Assembly (NCBI RefSeq): GCF_030845995.1
Contig: NZ_CP132719.1
Span: 124,001 to 188,000, forward strand
Length of the DNA stretch: 64,000 nucleotides
Direction of reading: 5' to 3'
From: Geothrix sp. 21YS21S-4
GTDB taxonomy: Bacteria; Acidobacteriota; Holophagae; Holophagales; Holophagaceae
Made by a program: the position numbers and the translations under genes. Below, in pieces: positions 36,788-45,575 of this stretch. Position 1 is the stretch's first letter; each line of letters starts with the position of its first letter. The notes under the pieces were generated by a model. That model searched no databases. It was not told the origin of the DNA and was given only the letters and a program-made list of their open reading frames with translations.

Positions 36788-38407
36788 ATGACCTTGATCG
36801 CTTGGATTTTTCTCTGTCTTGCCATCGCTTCGGGGGGCGTCGCCCTCCTGATGGCCATGAAGGCCCAGAAGGCCACGCAGGAGGGCTCCCAGGCCCTCGC
36901 CAAGGCCGAGGCCGACACCAAGGCCCAGCGCCAGAAGCTGCTGGAGGAGGCCAAGTCCGACGCCCAGCGCCTGCGCGAGCGGGGGGAGCAGGAGGCGGAA
37001 GCCCTCCGTAAGGAAGCCGAGCTGAAGGTCAAGGAGCAGGCGCTCCAGGCCCGGCAGGAAGCCGAGAAGCTGATGGCGGAGCGCCACAAGAACCTGGAGA
37101 AACAGGAGCAGCGCCTCCAGTCCAAGGAGGAGGGGCTGGACAAGAAGCTCCAGCAGGTGGACCTGAAGACCAAGGATCTCGACGGCCTGCAGGAGAAGCG
37201 CAAGGCCGAGCTGGAAAAGCTGGAGACCAAGCAGGCCGAAGCCCGGCAGCTGGTGGAAGCCCAGGCCCAGCGGCTGGAGGAGATCGCCGGCCTCACCCGG
37301 GACGACGCCAAGAAGGAGCTGACCGCCCAATTGGAGTACTCCGCCAAGATGGATGCCGCCAAGCTGGTGCGCCGCATCGAGGAGGAGGCCCAGGAAGAGG
37401 CCGCCAAGAAGGCCCGGTGGACCATCGGCGCGGCCATCCAGCGGGTGGCCTCGGATGTGGTGGCCGAGCAGGCCGTGAGTTCCGTCCAGCTTCCCAGCGA
37501 TGACCTGAAGGGCCGGATCATCGGCCGCGAAGGCCGCAACATCCGCGCCCTCGAGAAGGCCACCGGCTGCGACCTGATCGTGGACGACACGCCGGAGAGC
37601 ATCGTCGTCTCCAGCTTCGACCCCATCCGCCGCGAAGTCGCGCGGCAGGCCATCCTCAAGCTGCTGGCCGACGGCCGGATCCATCCCGCCCGCATCGAGG
37701 AGGTGGTGGAGAAGGTCAAGGTCGACATGGACCAGCACCTCAAGGAGATCGGCGAGGCCGCCTGCATCGAACTGGGCTTCCCGGACGTCCATCCCAAGCT
37801 GCACAAGCTGGTGGGCCGCCTGAACTACCGCACCTCCTACGGCCAGAACGTCCTGGAGCACACCAAGGAAGTGGCCCGCATCGCCGAGTACATGGCCGGC
37901 GAGATGGGGGCGGACGCCCGGCTGGCGCGGCGCGCGGGGCTGTTCCACGACATCGGCAAGGCCATCGATCGCGAGGTGGAGGGCACCCACATCGAGATCG
38001 GGATGCAGCTGATGCAGCGCTACGGCGAGAAGGAAGAGGTCGTCCACGCCATGAGCTGCCACCACGGGGACTTCGAGCCCCGCACGGTGGAGGCCATGCT
38101 GATCACCGCCGCGGACGCCCTCAGCGCCGCCCGCCCCGGGGCCCGCCGCGAGATGCTGGAGACCTACGTCAAGCGCCTGGAGAAGCTGGAGGAGATCGCC
38201 GGCAGCTACAAGGGCGTGCAGAAGAGCTACGCCATGCAGGCGGGCCGCGAGATCCGCATCCTGGTGGACGCCGGCTCCGTGAACGACGATCAGGCCTACT
38301 GGATCGCCAAGGACGTCAGCCGCCGGATCGAATCCGAGATGCAGTACCCGGGTCAGATCAAGGTCACGGTCATGCGCGAGCTGCGGGCGGTGGAAATCGC
38401 CCGCTAG
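36788..38407 (+). CDS. rny: ribonuclease Y
   Basis: 539 residues. Membrane-anchored endoribonuclease that starts mRNA decay. N-terminal helix (MTLIAWIFLCLAIASGGVAL), long charged coiled coil (about 30-200, rich in Lys/Glu/Gln), KH domain with IGREGRNIRALEKATGCDLI (about 240), and HD domain with HTKEVARIAEYMAGEMGADA and LFHDIGKAIDREVEGTH (about 355-400) holding the catalytic His-Asp. Length is close to B. subtilis RNase Y (520). ATG has GGAG eight bases upstream. Stands downstream of the 6S RNA; no clear terminator follows. Confidence 0.96.
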   Translation: MTLIAWIFLCLAIASGGVALLMAMKAQKATQEGSQALAKAEADTKAQRQKLLEEAKSDAQRLRERGEQEAEALRKEAELKVKEQALQARQEAEKLMAERHKNLEKQEQRLQSKEEGLDKKLQQVDLKTKDLDGLQEKRKAELEKLETKQAEARQLVEAQAQRLEEIAGLTRDDAKKELTAQLEYSAKMDAAKLVRRIEEEAQEEAAKKARWTIGAAIQRVASDVVAEQAVSSVQLPSDDLKGRIIGREGRNIRALEKATGCDLIVDDTPESIVVSSFDPIRREVARQAILKLLADGRIHPARIEEVVEKVKVDMDQHLKEIGEAACIELGFPDVHPKLHKLVGRLNYRTSYGQNVLEHTKEVARIAEYMAGEMGADARLARRAGLFHDIGKAIDREVEGTHIEIGMQLMQRYGEKEEVVHAMSCHHGDFEPRTVEAMLITAADALSAARPGARREMLETYVKRLEKLEEIAGSYKGVQKSYAMQAGREIRILVDAGSVNDDQAYWIAKDVSRRIESEMQYPGQIKVTVMRELRAVEIAR

Positions 38408-38483
38408 GTTCCGCTTTCAAAATGAAGCGCCACGGGACCCCGGCGGCTCGCATCCGCTCTAAAAACAGGCCCTAGTCCCCGCC

Positions 38484-41400
38484 GTGTCTGCTGATACAGT
38501 CCAGACAGCCTCTCTTCTCCGGTCGGTATCAGCTTTGGACGCGTCACCCATCCCTCCTCCCCCGGCCGGCCGTCTCGGCTCGCTCGCGGAAAGGGCCCTC
38601 CGGGGCCTCTTTCAACGGGCCTCGATGGCCTTTCTGATCCTGGATCGGGAAGGGCGGATCCTGCACGCCAATCCCCGCGCATTGCTGATGCTCGGCGCCG
38701 GAGAGGACGATCTCCCCCGCCTCGGATTCGAGCAGCTCCGCCACGACCTGCCGCCGGCGCAGGCCCGGGCGTGGTTCGAGGGGATCTCCCGCGCGGGAAC
38801 GGATCGGCCCGACGTGGCGAGCTGGCTGCGTCTCGACGGAGAGGCCCTGCCCGTGCGGCTCACCGCCCTGGGGCTCGGCGCCGAGGGGGACGAGCACGTC
38901 TTCGTGTGGGGGCGCGACCAGTCCGAGGAACAGTTGGCCAACGGGAGGCTCGCGGAGAGCGCCGGGCTCCAGCGCCATCTGGCGGAGGGCATCTACGCCC
39001 TGAGCCTCGCGCGCAGCCAGGAGGAGGTTCACCGGGTGCTCCTGGCCCGCGCCGCGGCCATCCTGACGGGTCCTCACTGGTTCCTGGGGCGGTACGAACT
39101 TGCGGGGGACCGGCGCCGGCTCCAGGTGGTGGCTTCCGCGCCCTCGCTCGCCTCCCGGATGGGGGCCCTGGTGGAGGGCCTCGCGTTCCCGCTCCAGGAC
39201 ACGGGCTTCGCCCGGGAAGTCTACGAGCACCGGCGGATGTGCTTCGTGGAGGACGCCGCGGCCTCGCCGTCCATGATCCAGCCCGACCTGGTGGAAACCT
39301 CGGGCCTGCGCAGCCTCCTGGGCGTGCCCCTGGTCTTCGAGGGGCGTCTGACGGGCGTCCTGTTCGCCGCCACGTTCCAGGACGAGTCGCCCACGCCCCT
39401 GCGGGAGAGCCTGTTCCCCGTCCTCCAGAGCCTGGCGCGGATCGCGGCCCTCGCGCTGGAGCGGCTGGGAGGCGAGGATCGGCTGGAGGAGGCCGCCAGC
39501 CTGTCGCGGGAACTGGCGCAGGGCGTGCGGGAACTCTCCGAGGCCGGCGACGAGGACACGCTGATCGCGGGACTGTTCCGGTGGGCGGCGCGGCTGGCGC
39601 CCCTGCCCGAGTGGTGGTTCAACCGCTACGACGCGGCCGTGGACGGGAGCGTCACCACCCATTGGACCCCGGGACTCGATGCCTTCGGCTCCCCCGAGGA
39701 GATCCGCGAGCCCGTGCGCGTCGCGGGCAATGCGTTTCTGGAGGAGATCCACCTCCGCCAGCGGGCGGTGTTCATCCCGCACTGCGAAGACGTGCCGGAG
39801 CTGTTCGATCTGGCGACGTGGCCTTTCCGATCGGTGGTGGGCCTGCCCCTGGCCCACGAGGGCAGCGTCGTCGGCATCCTTCACGGCGGCGCGTTCGGGC
39901 CGCAGGGGCCGGTGGCGCTGTCCCAGGAGCGCTTCGAGGCCCTCAAGAGCCTGACGGAGGCCGCGGGCCTGGTGATGAAGCGGGTCCACGCCCGGCAGGC
40001 GCTGGAGGCGCAGGAAGCCCGCTTCCGGATGCTGTTCGAGCAGACGCCGGATCCCATCGTGCTGCTGTCGGGCGCCGCCATCGCCGACGCCAACCCGGCC
40101 GCCTGGCGGCTGTTCGGTCTCGGCGCGGACGAATTGCTGGGCCGGCCCATTCTCGACCTCTGCCCCGAGCACCAGCCGGACGGATCGCCCAGCAGCGACC
40201 TGGGGCGGTGCCACATGGAAGCCGCCCGGCGGGGTACCTCCGGCCAATTCGAGTGGACCTTCCTCTGCGAGGGCGGTCGGGAGGCGATCTGCCAGGTGAA
40301 CCTCACCCGGCTGGATTACGGGGACCGGCCCATCTTCCACGCCATCGTCCGGGACCTGACGGCCCAGAAGCGGGCGGAATCCGAGCGCGCGGCCCTGGAG
40401 CGCCAGCTGTTCCAGGCCCAGAAGATGGAGAGCCTGGGCGTCCTCGCGGGCGGCATCGCCCACGACTTCAACAATCTGCTGATGGGCGTCCTCGGCCATG
40501 CCGGACTGGCGCTGGAGCAGCTGAATCCGCTCCATCCCGTGCGGCGCAATCTGGAGGCCATCCAGAAGGCGGGCCACCGGGCCGCGGACCTCACGCGCCA
40601 GATGCTGGCCTATTCGGGGCGCGGGCAGTTCGTGGTGCGCCACCTGGATCTCACCGCCCAGGTGGAGGAGATGCTCCACCTCCTGGAGGTGAGCCTGCCC
40701 AAGACCGTGGTCCTCAACCTGGGCCTGAAGCGCGGCCTGCCGGCCGTTTCCGCGGACGCGTCGCAGATCCAGCAGGTGATCATGAACCTGGTGATCAACG
40801 CGGCGGAGGCCATCGGAGAAGTCTCCGGCGCCATCACCCTCGCCACCGGCGTCCAGCGGCTGGAGGAGACCGCCATCCGCACCATGCTCGTGGGGCAGGA
40901 CGCGGCGCCGGGAACCTACGTCTACCTGGAAGTGACGGACACCGGCTGCGGCATGGACGCCGACACCATGGCGCGGATCTTCGAGCCCTTCTTCACCACC
41001 AAGTTCACGGGCCGGGGTCTCGGCCTCTCCGCCATCATGGGCATCGTCCGCGGGCACAAGGGCGCGCTGCGGGTCTATTCGGAAGTGGGGCGCGGAACCA
41101 CGTTCAAGGTCCTGTTTCCCGCCCAGGAGGAAGCGCTGGCGCCCGCGGCCCAGGCGAGCCGCGAAGCCCCCTGGCAGGGAAGCGGGCTGATCCTGGTGGT
41201 GGACGACGACGAGACCGTCCGCGCCGTCGCCCGGCAGGCCCTGGAGCTGCGGGGATTCCAGGTCATCGAGGCCCCCGACGGGCGGGCGGCGGTGGATCTG
41301 GTGCAGGAGCAGGGCGCCACCGTGGGCCTCGTCCTCCTGGACATGACCATGCCCCACATGGGCGGGGAGGAGGCCTACCGCGAGATGCGGCGCCTCCAGC

Positions 41401-41546
41401 CCGACCTGCGCGTGATCCTCAGCTCCGGCTACAGCGAGGCCGAGGCCATGAGCCGCTTCCTGGGCAAGGGCCTGAAGGGGTTCCTCCAGAAACCCTATGG
41501 ACCGAAGGACCTGCTGGCCAAGGTCCAAGCGGTGCTGGAGCCCTGA
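38484..41546 (+). CDS. hybrid sensor histidine kinase with PAS and GAF domains and a C-terminal receiver
   Basis: 1020 residues, no membrane helix, so probably cytoplasmic. Order: PAS (about 45-150, MAFLILDREGRILHANPRAL), GAF (about 170-330), GAF (about 345-500), PAS (about 515-640, PDPIVLLSGAAIADANPAAW), HisKA with phospho-His in LAGGIAHDFNNLLMG, HATPase (VIMNLVINAAEAIG, DTGCGMD, GRGLGLSAIMGIVRGH), and a receiver at 890-1020 (LVVDDDETVRAVA, LVLLDMTMPHMG, QKPYGPKDLLAKV). This is the PAS/GAF-HK-REC architecture common in Acidobacteriota and Deltaproteobacteria. Start GTG 38484 lacks a clear ribosome site and is uncertain by a few codons. Signal unknown; nearest response regulators are at 41883. 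Confidence 0.9.
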   Translation: MSADTVQTASLLRSVSALDASPIPPPPAGRLGSLAERALRGLFQRASMAFLILDREGRILHANPRALLMLGAGEDDLPRLGFEQLRHDLPPAQARAWFEGISRAGTDRPDVASWLRLDGEALPVRLTALGLGAEGDEHVFVWGRDQSEEQLANGRLAESAGLQRHLAEGIYALSLARSQEEVHRVLLARAAAILTGPHWFLGRYELAGDRRRLQVVASAPSLASRMGALVEGLAFPLQDTGFAREVYEHRRMCFVEDAAASPSMIQPDLVETSGLRSLLGVPLVFEGRLTGVLFAATFQDESPTPLRESLFPVLQSLARIAALALERLGGEDRLEEAASLSRELAQGVRELSEAGDEDTLIAGLFRWAARLAPLPEWWFNRYDAAVDGSVTTHWTPGLDAFGSPEEIREPVRVAGNAFLEEIHLRQRAVFIPHCEDVPELFDLATWPFRSVVGLPLAHEGSVVGILHGGAFGPQGPVALSQERFEALKSLTEAAGLVMKRVHARQALEAQEARFRMLFEQTPDPIVLLSGAAIADANPAAWRLFGLGADELLGRPILDLCPEHQPDGSPSSDLGRCHMEAARRGTSGQFEWTFLCEGGREAICQVNLTRLDYGDRPIFHAIVRDLTAQKRAESERAALERQLFQAQKMESLGVLAGGIAHDFNNLLMGVLGHAGLALEQLNPLHPVRRNLEAIQKAGHRAADLTRQMLAYSGRGQFVVRHLDLTAQVEEMLHLLEVSLPKTVVLNLGLKRGLPAVSADASQIQQVIMNLVINAAEAIGEVSGAITLATGVQRLEETAIRTMLVGQDAAPGTYVYLEVTDTGCGMDADTMARIFEPFFTTKFTGRGLGLSAIMGIVRGHKGALRVYSEVGRGTTFKVLFPAQEEALAPAAQASREAPWQGSGLILVVDDDETVRAVARQALELRGFQVIEAPDGRAAVDLVQEQGATVGLVLLDMTMPHMGGEEAYREMRRLQPDLRVILSSGYSEAEAMSRFLGKGLKGFLQKPYGPKDLLAKVQAVLEP

Positions 41547-41549
41547 TCG

Positions 41550-41879
41550 ATGCGGACGGTGCTGCTGCTCATCCTCAGCAACATATTCATGACCTTCGCG
41601 TGGTACGGCCACCTGAAGCACCACCGCGACAGCCCGCTGTGGCTCGCGATCCTGGCCAGTTGGGGCATCGCCTTTTTCGAGTACTGCCTGATGGTCCCCG
41701 CGAACCGGGCCGGCTACGGCCGGTTCTCCCTGCCCCAGCTCAAGGTGATCCAGGAAGTGGTCACGCTTCTCGTGTTCGCGGTCTTCACCGCGACGTGGAT
41801 GCGGGAGCGCCTGCACCTCAACCACCTGTGGGCGGGGCTCTGCCTCGTGGGCGCGGTGTTCTTCACGTTCCGGCGCTGA
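41550..41879 (+). CDS. DUF486 (DMT-like) small membrane protein
   Basis: 109 residues, four hydrophobic helices. Signature RTVLLLILSNIFMTFAWYGH then HLKHHRDSPLWLAILASWGI and FFEYCLMVPANRAGYGRFSL, ending LWAGLCLVGAVFFTFRR, matches the DUF486 family of small drug/metabolite-transporter relatives of unknown function. Starts three bases after the kinase stop, so it is probably co-transcribed. Convergent with the response regulator gene. Confidence 0.88.
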   Translation: MRTVLLLILSNIFMTFAWYGHLKHHRDSPLWLAILASWGIAFFEYCLMVPANRAGYGRFSLPQLKVIQEVVTLLVFAVFTATWMRERLHLNHLWAGLCLVGAVFFTFRR

Positions 41880-41882
41880 CGC

Positions 41883-42521
41883 TCAGGACTTGAGGTGGAC
41901 CAGCCCGCGGCGGAGGGCCACCACGGCGGCTTCCGTCCGGTCCTTCACCTGGAGCTTGCGCAGCAGGTTGTTCACGTGGATCTTCACCGTGGGTTCGGCC
42001 AGCCCCAGCGTCTCGGCGATCTCGCGGTTGCGCTGGCCCTCGGCCACGAGCCGGAGGACGTCCAGTTCCCGGGCGGTCAGCTTCTCGGCCTCCATCGCCT
42101 CCACCAGCCGGGCGGCGGTGGCGGGCGGAAGGTAGCGCTGCCCCGAGGCCACCGCGCGCACCGCCTCGATCAGGATGGCCCGGCGGACGCTCTTCAGGAG
42201 GTAGCCTCGCGCGCCCGCCTCCAGGGCCCGCTGGATGTCGGCGTCCCCGTCGAAGGTGGTGAGCACCAGGATGGAAGCCGTGGGATCCTCCCGCCGGATG
42301 GCGGTGATGGCCTCCACCCCGGACTGGCCCGGGAGCTGGAGATCCATGATCGTCACCGTGGGCCGGAGGGTGCGCCAGGCGTTGACCGCTTCGCGGCCGT
42401 CGCCGGCCTCGCCGACCACTTCCAGGTCGGGCTCGCCCTGGTGGAGGATGGCCACGAGACCGTCCCGCACCACGGGATGGTCGTCCACGATCAGCAGGCG
42501 GATGGGGGAAGGCTGGGTCAT
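41883..42521 (-). CDS. NarL/FixJ-type response regulator
   Basis: 212 residues. Receiver at 8-122 (IRLLIVDDHPVVRDGLVAIL, phosphoacceptor in TVTIMDLQLPGQSGVEAI, conserved Thr in ILVLTTFDGD, Lys in GYLLKSVRR), then a LuxR-type helix-turn-helix (LTARELDVLRLVAEGQRNRE then IAETLGLAEPTVKIHVNNLL). The ATG at 42521 overlaps the stop of the upstream sensor kinase (ATGA) and has GAGGTGG upstream, so the pair is translationally coupled and surely forms a two-component system. Targets are not identifiable from the window. Confidence 0.94.
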   Translation of the reverse strand: MTQPSPIRLLIVDDHPVVRDGLVAILHQGEPDLEVVGEAGDGREAVNAWRTLRPTVTIMDLQLPGQSGVEAITAIRREDPTASILVLTTFDGDADIQRALEAGARGYLLKSVRRAILIEAVRAVASGQRYLPPATAARLVEAMEAEKLTARELDVLRLVAEGQRNREIAETLGLAEPTVKIHVNNLLRKLQVKDRTEAAVVALRRGLVHLKS

Positions 42522-45469
42522 GATCGCCACCTCGGGATGGGAAGGGTGATGGTGATGCGGGTGCCGAGGCCGGGGCCGCTGTCCACGTCGATGCGCCCCC
42601 GCCACTGGCGGACGCTCTCCCGGATGCTCCGCATCCCGTAGCCGGCGGCGTTCGCGGAAGGGTCGAAGCCCTGGCCGTCGTCCTCCATGTGGAGGCGGAC
42701 CTGGCGCCCCTCATACTGGAGGACCACGCGGACCCAGCGGGCATGGCCGTGGCGGAGTGCGTTGGTCAGAGCCTCCTGGGCCATGCGGAGCAGTTCCTCC
42801 TCCAGGCGCGGGCCCAGAGGGCGCGGCTCGCCGGTCTGGGCCAGTTCCACCTGGATCTCCGTTCCCGCGAGCAGCCGGTCCGACAGGGACCGCAGCGCCC
42901 CCAGCAGGTCCATGCCCTCGGGCCGCCGCGGCTGGAGCGTCATCACCGAGCGGCGGGCCTCCTGGAGGCTGGCGACGGCCAGTTGTCGCGCGTGGTCCAG
43001 GCGGGTGAGGACGGGTTCGGGATCGCCGGCCAGCCGGCCCAGCTTGGCCTCCGCGGCCTCCAACTGAAGGAGGACGCCGGTGAAACCTTGGGCCAGGTGA
43101 TCGTGGATCTCCCGGGCCATCCGGTTGCGCTCCGCCAGGACCGCCGTGCGCGCCTCCGCCTGCTGGATCCGCAGCCGCACCAGCCACGCGGCGAAGGCCG
43201 CCAGCAGCAGCGCGCACAGGCCCCAGAAGGCGGCGCGCTGGTAGAAGAGGGGCAGCACCACCACATCCACAGACTGCTCCGCAGGCTCGCCCCGTTCGTC
43301 CCCGCGCCAGCCTTGGAGCACGAACCGGTAGGAGCCCGCCGGCAGGTTGGAATAGGTCGCGAAGCGGCGGTCGCCGACCTCGTTCCACGCCCGCTCCCAG
43401 CCCTCCAGGCGATAGCGGAACCGCACCTTGTCCGCGCGGAGGAGCGAGGGCGCCGTGTAGTGCAGCTCGAACCGGTGGGTGCCCGCCGGGACGCGGAGCA
43501 AGGGACCGGCGGGCAGGAGGGCGTCGTCGCCTTCGGCCTTCAGGAGCTGGATCCTCAATGCGGGTTCCGGGGAGAGGTCCGTCTTCGGCGCCAGGCGGGC
43601 CAGCCCCCGGCTGGTGGAGAGATACAGCTCGCCCTCGCGGGTGATCCAGCTGGTGGGCTGCGGCTCCGGTTGGGCTTCCCGCGAAGGCAGCCCGTCGTGG
43701 TGGTCGTAGAGTGCCGCCGCCAAGGGGCCTTCGCCTTCCGGCGGGAGGATGCGGAAGACGCCGCGGGGCGTGCCCGCCCACAGCCGGTGTTCCGCGTCCT
43801 CCCCGAGCGCGTGGATGGGCAGGGCCGCGGGACCGCCTTGGCCTTCGAAGGCCTGGAAGGCGCCATTCCGATAGCGGCGGAGGCCGTCCGCCGTGCCGAC
43901 CCACAGCGTCCCGTCACCGTCCAGGTGGAGGCAGCGGACCCCGCTGGAGCCCAGGCCCTCCGCCCGCCCCAGCCACCGCGTCCGTCCGGATTCCAGGATG
44001 CCCAGCCCCCGGTTGGGATCGGCCAGGAACAGGGGACCGGGGCCCCCTCCTGCGAAGGCCTGGACCCCCTGGATGGCGGGATGGATCACCGGGGAGCCGT
44101 CGGGTGGGAGCCGCACCAGCCCCTGCCGGGCGCTCGCCACCCACAGGACGCGGTTGGGATCCTCGTACAGCGCCACGATGGCGTCCGGCTGGGTGCCGTC
44201 GGGCCAGTGGAAGGGCCGGGTGCGGCCTTCCTCCAGGATGTTCAGCCCGCCAAGGGACGTCCCCACCCACACGCCACCGGCCGCGCGGGGCCACAGGGCG
44301 CTGGGGACACCGCCAAGAGACGGAGCCGGGCGGAGGCGCTCCACCCGGCCGCCCCGGATCTGGGCGAGGGCATGGTCCCGCGTGAGTCCCCACACGTCTC
44401 CGCGCACGTCCTGGCAGACCATCAGGACCGTCTCTTCCGCCTCGCTCCCCGCCACGGGGAGGCTGTGGAAAGGAACGGGGTAGAGGGCGCTCAGGCCGCG
44501 GGTTTCGCTGCCCGTCCACAGCGCGCCGGCGCGGTCTTCGAGAAGGCACAGGGGCGTGGCCCGGGAGCCGCCCGCTGCCGGAACCGCCTCCAGCCGGCCT
44601 TCCACGGTCCGCCGGAACAGGCCGCCCTGCTCGAATCCCACCCACAGGCTGCCCCGGCGATCCACCCGCAGGAGGCTGACGGCTTTCGATGGCAGGCCCC
44701 GGGCCCAGGGAACGGGCTCCAGCCGGCCCGCCTCCAGCTTGAAGATGCCTCCCGAGGTGGTGCCGGCCCACACTTCGCCCTGCCCGCCCGCGCTCACGGC
44801 GGTGAGTTCCGCGGAACCTACCGCGGCCATGAGGAGCCGGTCCTGCTGCAGGCGCCACAGGCCCGTTCCGGCGACCGCCCATATCGCGCCCGTCTCGTCC
44901 TCGGCCAGGGCGCGGATCCGCAGCTGGGCGGCGTCGCAGGGGACGGGCCGGAAGGCGGTCCCGTCGAACCGCAGGAGGGGGCCTTCCGTCGGCGCGGCCC
45001 ACAGCGTTCCGGCGCGGTCCTTCAGCAGGCGCCGGATGGGGCGGTCGGGCAGTCCCTCGGCGGCGCCAAATGCGCGGAGCGCGCCCCGGTCCAGCAGGTA
45101 GAGTCCGGGCTCGGAGGTTCCGATCCACACCGCGTCGCCGGGGCCCTCGGCGAGGCACTTGACGGCGTTGGAGGAAAAGCCGGGGACATTGAGGCGCGAA
45201 TAGGGCTCGAAGGCGGCCCCGTCGAACCGCACCAGGCCCGCTCCCGTGCCGATCCACAGGAAGCCGTCCTCGGTTTCGGCGAGGGCTTCCACCGTGTCCT
45301 GGAGCAGGCCGTCCTCGCTGCGCCAGGCGCGCTGAGCGCAGGTGGCGAGGGGACGCGCGGGATCCAGCGCCAGGGCTGCCCCGCCGATCCACAGCCACGG
45401 CAGCAGCCACACCAGCCAGCGCGCGGCGCGCCGGAGCGAGAGGCGAGTTCCTGCGGTGCGCGGGCCCAT
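42518..45469 (-). CDS. sensor histidine kinase with periplasmic two-propeller domain and Y_Y_Y domain
   Basis: 983 residues. N-terminal signal anchor (about 12-35, AARWLVWLLPWLWIGGAALA), then Reg_prop-type propeller blades to about residue 620, recognisable by repeats such as DGFLWIGTGAGLVRFDGAAF and DGTLWVGTADGLRRYRNGAF. A Y_Y_Y domain follows (RFELHYTAPSLL through YSNLPAGSYRFVLQGWRGD), then one helix (FWGLCALLLAAFAAWLVRLR), a HisKA_3 dimerisation domain with NRMAREIHDHLAQGFTGVLL, and HATPase (LLRMAQEALTNALRHGHA, DDGQGFD). This is the architecture used by Bacteroidetes and Acidobacteria to sense extracellular, often carbohydrate, ligands, here with a separate NarL regulator. Start ATG 45469 is upstream of the anchor. 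Confidence 0.93.
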   Translation of the reverse strand: MGPRTAGTRLSLRRAARWLVWLLPWLWIGGAALALDPARPLATCAQRAWRSEDGLLQDTVEALAETEDGFLWIGTGAGLVRFDGAAFEPYSRLNVPGFSSNAVKCLAEGPGDAVWIGTSEPGLYLLDRGALRAFGAAEGLPDRPIRRLLKDRAGTLWAAPTEGPLLRFDGTAFRPVPCDAAQLRIRALAEDETGAIWAVAGTGLWRLQQDRLLMAAVGSAELTAVSAGGQGEVWAGTTSGGIFKLEAGRLEPVPWARGLPSKAVSLLRVDRRGSLWVGFEQGGLFRRTVEGRLEAVPAAGGSRATPLCLLEDRAGALWTGSETRGLSALYPVPFHSLPVAGSEAEETVLMVCQDVRGDVWGLTRDHALAQIRGGRVERLRPAPSLGGVPSALWPRAAGGVWVGTSLGGLNILEEGRTRPFHWPDGTQPDAIVALYEDPNRVLWVASARQGLVRLPPDGSPVIHPAIQGVQAFAGGGPGPLFLADPNRGLGILESGRTRWLGRAEGLGSSGVRCLHLDGDGTLWVGTADGLRRYRNGAFQAFEGQGGPAALPIHALGEDAEHRLWAGTPRGVFRILPPEGEGPLAAALYDHHDGLPSREAQPEPQPTSWITREGELYLSTSRGLARLAPKTDLSPEPALRIQLLKAEGDDALLPAGPLLRVPAGTHRFELHYTAPSLLRADKVRFRYRLEGWERAWNEVGDRRFATYSNLPAGSYRFVLQGWRGDERGEPAEQSVDVVVLPLFYQRAAFWGLCALLLAAFAAWLVRLRIQQAEARTAVLAERNRMAREIHDHLAQGFTGVLLQLEAAEAKLGRLAGDPEPVLTRLDHARQLAVASLQEARRSVMTLQPRRPEGMDLLGALRSLSDRLLAGTEIQVELAQTGEPRPLGPRLEEELLRMAQEALTNALRHGHARWVRVVLQYEGRQVRLHMEDDGQGFDPSANAAGYGMRSIRESVRQWRGRIDVDSGPGLGTRITITLPIPRWRS

Positions 45470-45575
45470 GGAAGCTGCAGGTTAGGGCATGGAGAGAAGG
45501 CGGGCAACGGAAAAACGTCTAGATCGAAGGGTCTAACGCTAAGAATATATTCAAGATAACGACGACCTCCTTCCG

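Noticed and set aside
38408-38483. Terminator after rny (CGCTT/AAGCG stem)
   Set aside because: The stem is only five base pairs with an eight-base AT loop and no T-run, so I do not call it.
45481-45575. Operator dyad GAATATATTC before the propeller kinase
   Set aside because: A ten-base AT palindrome is weak evidence, and no matching -35/-10 pair with good spacing was found.
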